62,360 nucleotides of DNA, from assembly GCF_019966535.1 (NCBI RefSeq), contig NZ_JAIMID010000025.1, positions 1 through 62,360 of the forward strand. The letters run 5' to 3'. How positions within the stretch are numbered: position 1 is the first letter of the stretch; each line of letters begins with the position of its first letter. Below are positions 27,933-35,518 of this stretch, piece by piece. This DNA comes from Mesobacterium pallidum (GTDB taxonomy: Bacteria > Pseudomonadota > Alphaproteobacteria > Rhodobacterales > Rhodobacteraceae). Below the pieces are notes generated by a model that made no database searches, had not been told where the DNA came from, and saw only the letters and a program-made list of their open reading frames with translations. Made by a program: the position numbers and the translations under genes.

Positions 27933-28331
27933 GGGGCCGGGCGGCGTCCTGACTTGTCGATCTTCGATGCGAAACGGCGGTTGAAACGCGAACCACCACC
28001 GATAGCAGCCTGCACCTTAATGGCTTCGTGACCGGGCACAAGCCTGCCTCGACGCGGTGCCGGAAATCATCGCGCCGAACCTGCCGCGCCGCCGGAATAT
28101 TGGACGCATCCGGCGCAGACTTGGGTGCCCAAAGGTTCATGCCACGGGAGTCGCGGCTCACCGCAGGCGGAATCTTACTCATCCAGCGGTTGCTGAAAAG
28201 GCGCTTTGTTATTATGTTTCAGCAACTTAAGATCGATCTACCATAAGGAGAATTGCACTTTCTTCTGGAGACCATTAAGGAGACTTGCTACCAGCATTAC
28301 CTAACCTCTTCACGACCAAGAGCGGGCTGAC
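27933..28331. other. Divergent intergenic region
   Basis: 399 bp between divergent genes. From about 28160 to 28320 the sequence is notably AT-rich for this replicon (TTATTATGTTTCAGCAACTTAAG), so promoters are likely here. Short open frames are unsupported. Confidence 0.5.
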
Positions 28332-29042
28332 TTGCGCACGATCGTTTTACACTACCACCTGTTCAAGAATGCAGGCACGTCGATCGACAGCATCTTCAAG
28401 GATCACTTTGCGGATGCCTGGGTCACGGCCGAGTTTCTGGCCAACGGAGGGGACAATTCCGACCTGGTCGCGCAATGGATCCAAAGCACGCCTGATGCCG
28501 TGGTCTTCTCATCGCACACGGCGATCGGGCCCTTGCCCGAGATCCCAGGCGTCCGGGTCATTCCCGTCCTGTTCCTGCGCGACCCGATTGCCCGTATCAT
28601 CTCGGCCTACAATTTCGAACGCAAGCAGGCGGTCGACACGCTTGGCACCCAACTCGCCCGTGAGAACGATCTCGAGGGCTACGTACGGGCGCGTCTTGAC
28701 CGTAAGGGCGACCGGCAATGCCGGAACTTCCAGACCAACCGGCTCGCCGCCTTCCTACCCGGCCCGGACAGCGAACTGGACCGCGCCCGTCGCGCGATGT
28801 CGATGCTGCATGAAAAGGGCGTGCTCGGCCTGGTCGAGAATTTCGGCGAGTCCCTCGAGGCGCTGAACCAACGCATGGCCGAGATTGCGCCCTGGTTCCG
28901 GGCCAGCCGGGTCAGGAAGAACGTCTCCGGCAAGTCGGGCACCGATTGGAGCGCCGAGTTCGAAACCTTGGTGCGCGCGGCCAATGCCGACGACCTGGAA
29001 TTGGTCGCCGAAGCCCGTCCCCTCATCGCCGTGCCGTCCTGA
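28332..29042 (+). CDS. Sulfotransferase family protein
   Basis: 236 aa from TTG 28332. The N-terminal HYHLFKNAGTSIDSIF is a 5'-PAPS loop and VLFLRDPIARIISAYNFER the 3'-phosphate-binding motif, both in the order and spacing of the Sulfotransfer_2 type. Small size fits bacterial carbohydrate sulfotransferases. No membrane segment. It lies 45 bp before a second sulfotransferase-like gene, probably one operon. The acceptor is inferred to be a sugar in the polysaccharide made by neighbouring enzymes. Confidence 0.78.
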   Translation: MRTIVLHYHLFKNAGTSIDSIFKDHFADAWVTAEFLANGGDNSDLVAQWIQSTPDAVVFSSHTAIGPLPEIPGVRVIPVLFLRDPIARIISAYNFERKQAVDTLGTQLARENDLEGYVRARLDRKGDRQCRNFQTNRLAAFLPGPDSELDRARRAMSMLHEKGVLGLVENFGESLEALNQRMAEIAPWFRASRVRKNVSGKSGTDWSAEFETLVRAANADDLELVAEARPLIAVPS

Positions 29043-29087
29043 CGTGCGGCGCAGCTGCTGCGGCCCGGGCCCCGTGATGGATCGCCG

Positions 29088-30101
29088 ATGAAGCTGCTGT
29101 TTCACATCGGTGCCGAAAAGACCGGCACGACCAGCCTGCAGAACTGGTGCGCCGCGAACCGCAAGGCGTTGAAAGCGCAAGGCGTTTTCTACAGCAAGGC
29201 GCTTGGACATCGGAACCATCTGAAGATCTACCAGGCCAGCCTCGGCCCGACCCGGGATCACCCCGCGTTCCGGCGGCTGGGCCTAGGCGATGTCACGTCC
29301 CGCAATGCGTTCCGGGACCAGGTCACTCGTGAATTGGCCGCCGAAAAGGCCCAGGCAGAGGCGGCCGGTTGCCATACCTTTGTCCTGTCGAACGAGCATT
29401 GCCATTCGCAGCTGAACACGCAGGCAGAGGTGGACCGCTCGGCCGAGATCGTCGGGCCGATCTTCGACGAGATCGAGATCCTGTGCAGCGTGCGCCCGCA
29501 GGTTGACATGGCCGTCTCGCGCTGCTCGACCGCCGCCCGCGCGGGTTTCCGCATCGACCGCGCCTATTTCGAGAGCGCCGCGCAGCTGCGCCACTACTTC
29601 GACTTCACCCGGCTCGCCGCGTTCTGGTCGACCGCTTACGGCAAGGAAGCGGTGACCCTCGTCCCCTTCAAGCGGTTCCCTGACTGCATCGACGTGATCA
29701 AGGGGCGGTTGGGCCTGTCGGGCGCCCCCGGTTTCACCGCGCCCCTGCGCGAGAACGAGGCGCTGGACATCCGCGTCATCGCCACGCTCAACCTGTTGCG
29801 CGACACCCCGGACGCCCTGCCCGGCCCCACGCGCAAGGCGCTTCTGGACACCCCCTGCTTCCAGCGCCTCCAGCCCGGGCCGGAGCTGGCGCGCGCGTTC
29901 CAGGCACAGTTCGACGACGCCAATGCCGCGCTGATCGAGAGCTTTGCCGGCTTGGAGTCTGGTGACCTCGATCCTGAGTGGGCGAAGTACGACAAGCCGT
30001 CGAATATGGACCGACTCGACGTGACCGGGTCGGAGAACCTGTCGCAGCTGATTGGCTACATCCTGGATCTGAACCAGAAAAAGACCACATCTGCTTCGTA
30101 G
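29088..30101 (+). CDS. Sulfotransferase-like P-loop protein, paralog of 12621-13811
   Basis: 337 aa. It starts LLFHIGAEKTGTTSLQNW, with the P-loop, followed by GVFYSKALGHRNHLKIY, VLSNEHCHSQLNTQAEV and EILCSVRPQVDMAVSRCS. These match 12621-13811 block for block, but this copy lacks the 60-residue charged C-terminal tail and has higher GC, so the two are old paralogs rather than a recent duplication. Probably co-transcribed with 28332-29042. Likely sugar sulfation, by motif. Confidence 0.68.
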   Translation: MKLLFHIGAEKTGTTSLQNWCAANRKALKAQGVFYSKALGHRNHLKIYQASLGPTRDHPAFRRLGLGDVTSRNAFRDQVTRELAAEKAQAEAAGCHTFVLSNEHCHSQLNTQAEVDRSAEIVGPIFDEIEILCSVRPQVDMAVSRCSTAARAGFRIDRAYFESAAQLRHYFDFTRLAAFWSTAYGKEAVTLVPFKRFPDCIDVIKGRLGLSGAPGFTAPLRENEALDIRVIATLNLLRDTPDALPGPTRKALLDTPCFQRLQPGPELARAFQAQFDDANAALIESFAGLESGDLDPEWAKYDKPSNMDRLDVTGSENLSQLIGYILDLNQKKTTSAS

Positions 30102-30287
30102 CGCATCTCGTCTCGCCGCCAAGCCCGCAAGCGCAGCATGACCTGCCGCCTGTTTCAGTGCCAGCCGGGTTCGATTGCCAGCAGTCCGGCGGCAACAGCA
30201 GCGCGAGCACTGTTCAGATCGGGATAAGTCTGCCTGGTCCTGCGACCCTCCGGCCCGAGCTCTAACTAGAGAACCTCAAGGTTGTAG

Positions 30288-30989
30288 TCAGAACTTCTGC
30301 CAGCCGCGCTCCAAGGCCTCGGCGTAAGTCGCAGTAAGGCGCGGATACTTTTCGGCGAGAAAGGCGCGCGTCTCGTCGCTGACGATGACCTTTTCCTTGA
30401 TGTGCCGAGAGGTGTTCCGATGTTCCATCTTCGACAGGTCGAAGGCCGCGTGATGTCCGAACCTGTGCTGCAGGTAGTTGTTCAGATGGTCCAGCGCGAC
30501 GATATCCAGCCGCGCGAACCCATGCGGCCGGTAATAATCGGCGATCTCGTCGTCGGTCATGTTGTAGAAGTCGGCGCCGCGCACGAACTCATCGAACGTG
30601 CCCTCGACTGCCAGCCTCGGCGCGCCAGACAACTTGCTTTCGGATTGGCCACGCCACTTCCAGACTGCAGGTTTCTGCATGTGCTTGTAGTAGGACACCA
30701 TCAGCGACACCGGATCGCGCGCTATGGCGAATGCGCAGGCCGGCGGCGCGAGCCCCGCTGCCTCGATCTCTTTCATCGCGGCGTCGCAGGTCCCATGGCG
30801 ACGCCCGGCCACGAACCGCATCTTGGTGCGCGCCTCATCCGTCGCCGGCAGGGAAAAGGTGTGCTCTTTCGCCCGGGCCGGCGCGAAGACCGTCACCGGG
30901 CCATCCAGAGCGTTGACCAGGAACCGGACGACCGACATGCCGGCCGTCTTCGGCACATGGATGAAAAGCGCGTCTTCGTGGTACAGCAT
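30288..30989 (-). CDS. Sulfotransferase family protein
   Basis: 233 aa. ALFIHVPKTAGMSVVRFL is the 5'-PAPS loop (PKTAGxS) and AFAIARDPVSLMVSYYKHM the 3'-phosphate motif; the C-terminal part is helical with several His residues. Typical of bacterial Sulfotransfer_2 proteins. It follows rmlA by 67 bp on the same strand, so it probably belongs to the rhamnose operon. Confidence 0.8.
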   Translation of the reverse strand: MLYHEDALFIHVPKTAGMSVVRFLVNALDGPVTVFAPARAKEHTFSLPATDEARTKMRFVAGRRHGTCDAAMKEIEAAGLAPPACAFAIARDPVSLMVSYYKHMQKPAVWKWRGQSESKLSGAPRLAVEGTFDEFVRGADFYNMTDDEIADYYRPHGFARLDIVALDHLNNYLQHRFGHHAAFDLSKMEHRNTSRHIKEKVIVSDETRAFLAEKYPRLTATYAEALERGWQKF

Positions 30990-31056
30990 GTGTCCGTCTC
31001 AACCGATTCCGTTCAGTCCGCAGGGATCTGCGCCCGGTGGCGGCGACGGGCGGCTG

Positions 31057-31935
31057 TCACTTGCTGCGCAGCAAACCCTGAAGGTACTTGCCATAGTCGT
31101 TCTTGGCCAGCGGCTTCACGACCTCTTCGAGTTTCTCGGACGAAATCCACCCGGCTTCAAACGCAATCTCTTCGGGACAGCCGGTCTGCAGCCCCTGCCG
31201 CTTTTGCAGCGTCCGCACGAAGTTGCCCGCGTCCAGCAGGCTGCCATGCGTTCCCGTATCCAGCCAGGCATAGCCGCGGCCCATGCGTTTGACGTCCAGT
31301 GCGCCTTCGTCGAGGTAGCTTTGCAGCAGGTCCACGATCTCGACCTCGCCGCGCGGGGACGGCTTGATTGCCCGGGCCCGCTCGGAGGCCGTTCCATCGA
31401 CGAAATAGAGCCCCGTCACCGCGAAGTTCGACGGCGGCACGGCGGGTTTTTCGACGATCTCGGTGACCCGGCCTTCGGGCGTCATGGCGACGACGCCGTA
31501 GCGCTCGGGGTCCGAGACGCGGTAGCCGAAGACCGTGCCACCGGTTTCGCGCTTATCCGCGTCCTTCAGCAGCTCGGGCAGCCCGTGGCCAAAGAAGATG
31601 TTGTCGCCAAGAACCAGAACCGACGGCCCGCCGGCCAGGAAATCCTCGGCCAGGATAAAGGCCTGCGCCAGACCGTCCGGCGAGGGCTGGACGATATAGG
31701 TCAGGCTGATGCCCCATTGAGACCCGTCCCCCAGAACGCGCTTGAACTGGTCCTGGTCGTGGGGCGTGGTGATGATCGCGATCTCGCGGATGCCGGCCAG
31801 CATCAACACGCTCAGCGGGTAGTAGATCATCGGCTTGTCGTAGATCGGCATCAGCTGCTTCGAAACGCCGATGGTGATCGGGTAGAGCCGGGTGCCAGAG
31901 CCGCCGGCGAGGATGATGCCCTTGCGCTGTGTCAT
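31057..31935 (-). CDS. rmlA: Glucose-1-phosphate thymidylyltransferase
   Basis: 292 aa, the family length. It makes dTDP-glucose from dTTP and glucose 1-phosphate, step 1 of dTDP-L-rhamnose synthesis. The nucleotide-binding signature GGSGTRLYPITIGVSKQLMP starts at about residue 11, KPMIYYPLSVLM follows, and the Mg-binding Asp is in VLVLGDNIFFGHGL. The last gene of the rml cluster: its ATG overlaps the preceding sulfotransferase stop in ATGA. Order rmlC-rmlB-rmlD-ST-rmlA. Confidence 0.96.
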   Translation of the reverse strand: MTQRKGIILAGGSGTRLYPITIGVSKQLMPIYDKPMIYYPLSVLMLAGIREIAIITTPHDQDQFKRVLGDGSQWGISLTYIVQPSPDGLAQAFILAEDFLAGGPSVLVLGDNIFFGHGLPELLKDADKRETGGTVFGYRVSDPERYGVVAMTPEGRVTEIVEKPAVPPSNFAVTGLYFVDGTASERARAIKPSPRGEVEIVDLLQSYLDEGALDVKRMGRGYAWLDTGTHGSLLDAGNFVRTLQKRQGLQTGCPEEIAFEAGWISSEKLEEVVKPLAKNDYGKYLQGLLRSK

Positions 31936-32759
31936 GTGATGTCGTCCGATGTCTTGAATGTTTCCGGGAAAAGCAGGTCGCTCGGGCCGAACAGCTCGCG
32001 GTAAAGCTGGCCGTCGCGGTCATAAATGCGGCCGACCTGGTCGGCCAGCGTGGTGTCGTACAGGCTGGCGTGTGTCGGCACCTGGCCGGCGCGCCGCATC
32101 TCGGCCAGCTGGTACAGCGGCGTGTCAGAGAAATCCCCTTCGACCGGGCTCAGCCCGTCGGTGCCGTGGTTGGTCAGCTTGCGGGCGTCCTGAATGGTCA
32201 TCCCGGCGCCGGCCTCGATGTCCTTGATGGATCCGCCGAACTGTTCAAGCGGCACCCAGAGATCGTAGTCCTCGTAGACGAGGAAATCGACCTGGGGGCG
32301 CCAATGCAGATCGAACTTGAGGATCCCTTTCTTTTCCAGCAGTCCCACGAACTCCCGAAAGGTGAACATGTCCGGGTCGATCCCGTCGCGCGTCACCCCA
32401 TGCAGCATCCAGAATTCGGGCCGGCGCCCCACCAGCTTGTCCAGAAACACCGAGGCCAGCCGGGCATGCGGGCAGCGCAGGATCGTGAAGGTGAACGGCG
32501 CCGTCACCAGCTCGCGCAGCGAGGCGCAGAAGGTCTGGTTGTTGTTGTGGATCCAGGTCCAGTCCTCGAGGCTGTCGATGCAGCGATTGGCCATGGCGAG
32601 GCTCACGCGCATGGTCGAACAGGCGTTCTTGGGGATGAAGGAATAGACCGCCCCCGAAGGATAGACGCAAAGCGCATGACGCGCCGCAAAGCCATGGGCC
32701 GCGTTCTGGCCCAGTGGCTTGAGGCTTTGGCGCGCGTATCTCAGCAGGCGGTCGGCCAT
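31932..32759 (-). CDS. Sulfotransferase-like protein inside the rhamnose operon
   Basis: 275 aa. YSFIPKNACSTMRVSLAM is a 5'-PAPS loop of the carbohydrate sulfotransferase type (PKNACST), and TILRCPHARLASVFLDKL matches the 3'-phosphate motif. It starts 3 bp after rmlD ends and its stop overlaps rmlA by 4 bp, so it is made with the dTDP-rhamnose enzymes. This ties sulfation, if that is its activity, to rhamnose supply or to a rhamnose-bearing glycan. Acceptor unknown. Confidence 0.75.
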   Translation of the reverse strand: MADRLLRYARQSLKPLGQNAAHGFAARHALCVYPSGAVYSFIPKNACSTMRVSLAMANRCIDSLEDWTWIHNNNQTFCASLRELVTAPFTFTILRCPHARLASVFLDKLVGRRPEFWMLHGVTRDGIDPDMFTFREFVGLLEKKGILKFDLHWRPQVDFLVYEDYDLWVPLEQFGGSIKDIEAGAGMTIQDARKLTNHGTDGLSPVEGDFSDTPLYQLAEMRRAGQVPTHASLYDTTLADQVGRIYDRDGQLYRELFGPSDLLFPETFKTSDDIT

Positions 32760-32762
32760 GGG

Positions 32763-33617
32763 TTACGCCTTGGCCCCGAGCGCGGTCATCGCACGGTCGA
32801 GCCCCTCGCGCCAATCCGGCCGGGGGATCCCAAAGACCGCCTCGGTCGCACTGCAATCCATCTGCGAGTTCAGCGGGCGGGTCGCGGGCGTCGGGTAATC
32901 CTTGGTCGCGATGCCCGAGACGGCGACGGTGCGGCCCGCCTTGGCAAAGATCTCGCTGGCGAAGTCCTTCCAGCTGACCTCGGGCGTGCCGCCGAAATGG
33001 TAGGTGCCGCTCTTGGACGGGTCCTCCAGCAGCTGCCGGGCAATCTCGAGGCAGGCAGCGGCGATGGCATCGGCCGGGGTCGGCCCGCCGATCTGGTCAT
33101 CGACGATGGACAGGGCATCGCGAGTCTCGCTCAGCCGCAGCATGGTCTTCACGAAATTCGCGCCATGGGCCGAGAAGACCCAGGAGGTCCGCAGGATCGC
33201 ATGGGTGCCCACTGCCCCGCGCACCGCCTCTTCGCCCGCCAGTTTCGTGCGGCCGTAGGCGCCCAGCGGGCCGGTGGGGTCGGTGGGCGTCCAGGGGTCC
33301 GTGCCGCCGCCCTCGAACACGTAATCGGTCGAGATATGGACAAACGGGATGCCCAGCCGAGCGCAAGCCTCGGCCATCGCGCCGGGGGCGGCGCCGTTGA
33401 CCAGCGCGGCGGTCTCTTCCTCGGATTCGGCCTTGTCGACGGCCGTCCAGGCGGCCGCGTTGATGACGGCGGTGGGCGATGCCGCCTCGATCGCCGCCGC
33501 GCAGGCCGCGGGGTCGGTCAGGTCGGCTGCCTCGCGGCCCAGGAACACGGCGTCCGGCGCCAGGGCCTGCAATTCCGTGGCCACCTGGCCGGTCTTGCCG
33601 AAGACGAGAATACTCAT
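32763..33617 (-). CDS. rmlD: dTDP-4-dehydrorhamnose reductase
   Basis: 284 aa. It makes dTDP-L-rhamnose with NAD(P)H, the final step. The N-terminal Rossmann motif is FGKTGQVATELQ, followed by VINAAAWTAVDKAES and HISTDYVFEGGG; the catalytic Tyr-Lys pair lies in GAYGRTKLAGE. Its ATG overlaps the rmlB stop (33614-33617). Confidence 0.96.
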   Translation of the reverse strand: MSILVFGKTGQVATELQALAPDAVFLGREAADLTDPAACAAAIEAASPTAVINAAAWTAVDKAESEEETAALVNGAAPGAMAEACARLGIPFVHISTDYVFEGGGTDPWTPTDPTGPLGAYGRTKLAGEEAVRGAVGTHAILRTSWVFSAHGANFVKTMLRLSETRDALSIVDDQIGGPTPADAIAAACLEIARQLLEDPSKSGTYHFGGTPEVSWKDFASEIFAKAGRTVAVSGIATKDYPTPATRPLNSQMDCSATEAVFGIPRPDWREGLDRAMTALGAKA

Positions 33618-34654
33618 GCCTTCGTCCCCAGCCGCTGACCCACGCCCGTGCGCTCAAGCAACGGGCGCCACCAGGCCTCGTTCGCGAGATACCAGGCGAC
33701 GGTCTTTTCCAGCCCCTGCTCGACCGTGACGCTCGGCCGCCATCCCAGCTCGGCCCGGATGCGGCTCGGGTCGATGGCATAGCGCGCGTCATGGCCGGGG
33801 CGGTCCGTGACGAAGGTGATCAGGTCGGAATAGGGGGTCTCGCCCGGTTTCAGCCGGTCGAGGATCTCGCAGATCGTCTGCACCAGCTGCAGGTTGGTCC
33901 GTTCGTTCTCGCCGCCGATGTTGTAGCTGCGGCCCAGCTCGCCCTTTTCGATCACCGTCAGCAGCGCGTCGGCATGATCCTCGACATAGAGCCAGTCGCG
34001 CACGTTCGACCCGTCGCCATAGATCGGCAGCGGCCGGCCATGCAGCGCGTTCAGGATCACCACCGGGATCAGCTTTTCGGGGAAGTGATACGGGCCGTAA
34101 TTGTTCGAGCAATTCGTCAGCACCACCGGCAGCCCGTAGGTCTCGTGCCAGGCCCGAACGAGATGGTCGCTGGCGGCCTTGGAGGCGGAATAGGGACTGC
34201 GCGGATCGTAGGGCGTGGTCTCGGTGAACTGCCCGGTCGGTCCGAGCGAGCCGAAAACCTCGTCGGTCGAGATATGGTGAAAGCGGAAGCTGTCCGGCTT
34301 GCCTGCGTCCTGCCAATACGTCCGGGCGGCTTCGAGCAGGGTGTAGGTGCCTTCGACATTGGTCTTGATGAAGGCGCCGGGCCCGTCGATGGACCGGTCC
34401 ACATGGCTTTCGGCCGCCAGGTGCATGACCGCGTCGGGCTTGTGCTGGGCGAAGACCCGCGCCAGCTTGGGCCCGTCGCAGATATCGACCTGCTCGAAGG
34501 CATAAAGCGGGCTGTCCGCCACGCCGGCGACATTCTCGAGGCAGGCGGCATAGGTCAGCACGTCGAGGTTGACCACATCGTAGCCCCCGGCCACGGCCTG
34601 CCGCACCACGGCCGAGCCGATGAACCCGGCGCCGCCGGTGACGAGGATCTTCAT
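33614..34654 (-). CDS. rmlB: dTDP-glucose 4,6-dehydratase
   Basis: 346 aa short-chain dehydrogenase-type enzyme, step 2 of the rhamnose route. NAD-binding TGGAGFIGSAVVRQ at about 6-19, HLAAESHVDRSIDGP, ISTDEVFGSLG (active-site Thr-Asp-Glu) and the catalytic YSASKAASDH. Translation is coupled to rmlC (4-bp overlap at 34651-34654) and to rmlD. Confidence 0.97.
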   Translation of the reverse strand: MKILVTGGAGFIGSAVVRQAVAGGYDVVNLDVLTYAACLENVAGVADSPLYAFEQVDICDGPKLARVFAQHKPDAVMHLAAESHVDRSIDGPGAFIKTNVEGTYTLLEAARTYWQDAGKPDSFRFHHISTDEVFGSLGPTGQFTETTPYDPRSPYSASKAASDHLVRAWHETYGLPVVLTNCSNNYGPYHFPEKLIPVVILNALHGRPLPIYGDGSNVRDWLYVEDHADALLTVIEKGELGRSYNIGGENERTNLQLVQTICEILDRLKPGETPYSDLITFVTDRPGHDARYAIDPSRIRAELGWRPSVTVEQGLEKTVAWYLANEAWWRPLLERTGVGQRLGTKA

Positions 34655-35214
34655 GCTTCCTCCCAGGTGAAGGGCGACACCCAGTCTGCGAAAGCGGGCG
34701 CCTTGGCATCCTTGTCCGACAGCAACGCCTTGCCTTTATCCACGCCCCAGTCGATCCCGAGAGAGGCGAAATGCACGGCCCCGTCGCATTCGGGCGCGTA
34801 GTGATCGGTGCACTTGTACACGATCTCGGTATCGGGCTCGCGCGTAACAAAGCCATGAAGGAAACCGGCGGGAATCCACAGCTGACGGCCATTCTCGGCG
34901 CTCAGCTCTTCGGCCACCCAGTTGCCGTAGGTCGGCGAGCCCTTGCGCGCATCGACCGCGACATCCAGCAGCCGCCCCCGGCCGCAACGCACCAGCTTGC
35001 CCTGCGCATGGGGCGGCGACTGGTAGTGCAGCCCGCGCACCGTGCCGACATCGACGCTGAGCGAATGGTTGTCCTGCACGAACTCGGGCAGGTCGAGACC
35101 AGCCGACCTCAGGGTCTTGACGTTCCAGCTTTCGCTGAACCATCCACGCGCATCTCCGAACCGGCGCGGTTCCAGGAGATAGACGCCGGGGAGAATGGTT
35201 TCCGTAATTTGCAT
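34651..35214 (-). CDS. rmlC: dTDP-4-dehydrorhamnose 3,5-epimerase
   Basis: 187 aa from ATG 35214 (MQITETILPGVYLLEP), which matches the family start; an in-frame ATG at 35298 would add 28 atypical residues. Cupin fold with RGWFSESWN, the active-site His in VRGLHYQSPP, then KLVRCGRGRLLDVAVD and the Tyr of VYKCTDHYAPE. Step 3 of dTDP-L-rhamnose synthesis. First gene of the rml operon. Confidence 0.95.
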   Translation of the reverse strand: MQITETILPGVYLLEPRRFGDARGWFSESWNVKTLRSAGLDLPEFVQDNHSLSVDVGTVRGLHYQSPPHAQGKLVRCGRGRLLDVAVDARKGSPTYGNWVAEELSAENGRQLWIPAGFLHGFVTREPDTEIVYKCTDHYAPECDGAVHFASLGIDWGVDKGKALLSDKDAKAPAFADWVSPFTWEEA

Positions 35215-35518
35215 GTAAGTCTCAAATACGCTGTTGAGTTGGCTTCTTGGGTCGATGATCGTGCTGGCAGTGTCAAGGGCAGCCTTGAACCAATTCACCC
35301 TCTTTAGGGGTGCACAACCCTTTGCGCGTGATCAGTAAGCGCATCGCATCGGTTCAAATCATAATGGCGCTCGTGAAGTACTCTCAAACGCGGGTGCTTG
35401 GACTTTCCAAGGCAGCCGAAATTGCGACAGAGCGCGCAGACGTGGATTGCCAGGAAACGTTTTGTCCGGGTTCGCCTGAGGCTCGTCACCGAGATCACAT
35501 GGGCTTGTTGGTCTGGCG
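35215..35518. other. Leader region of the rml operon
   Basis: 304 bp between the stop of the upstream TPR-glycosyltransferase gene and rmlC. On the minus strand it contains TTGACA (35278-35273), a perfect -35 word, without a clear -10 at the usual spacing. No gene seen. Confidence 0.4.
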
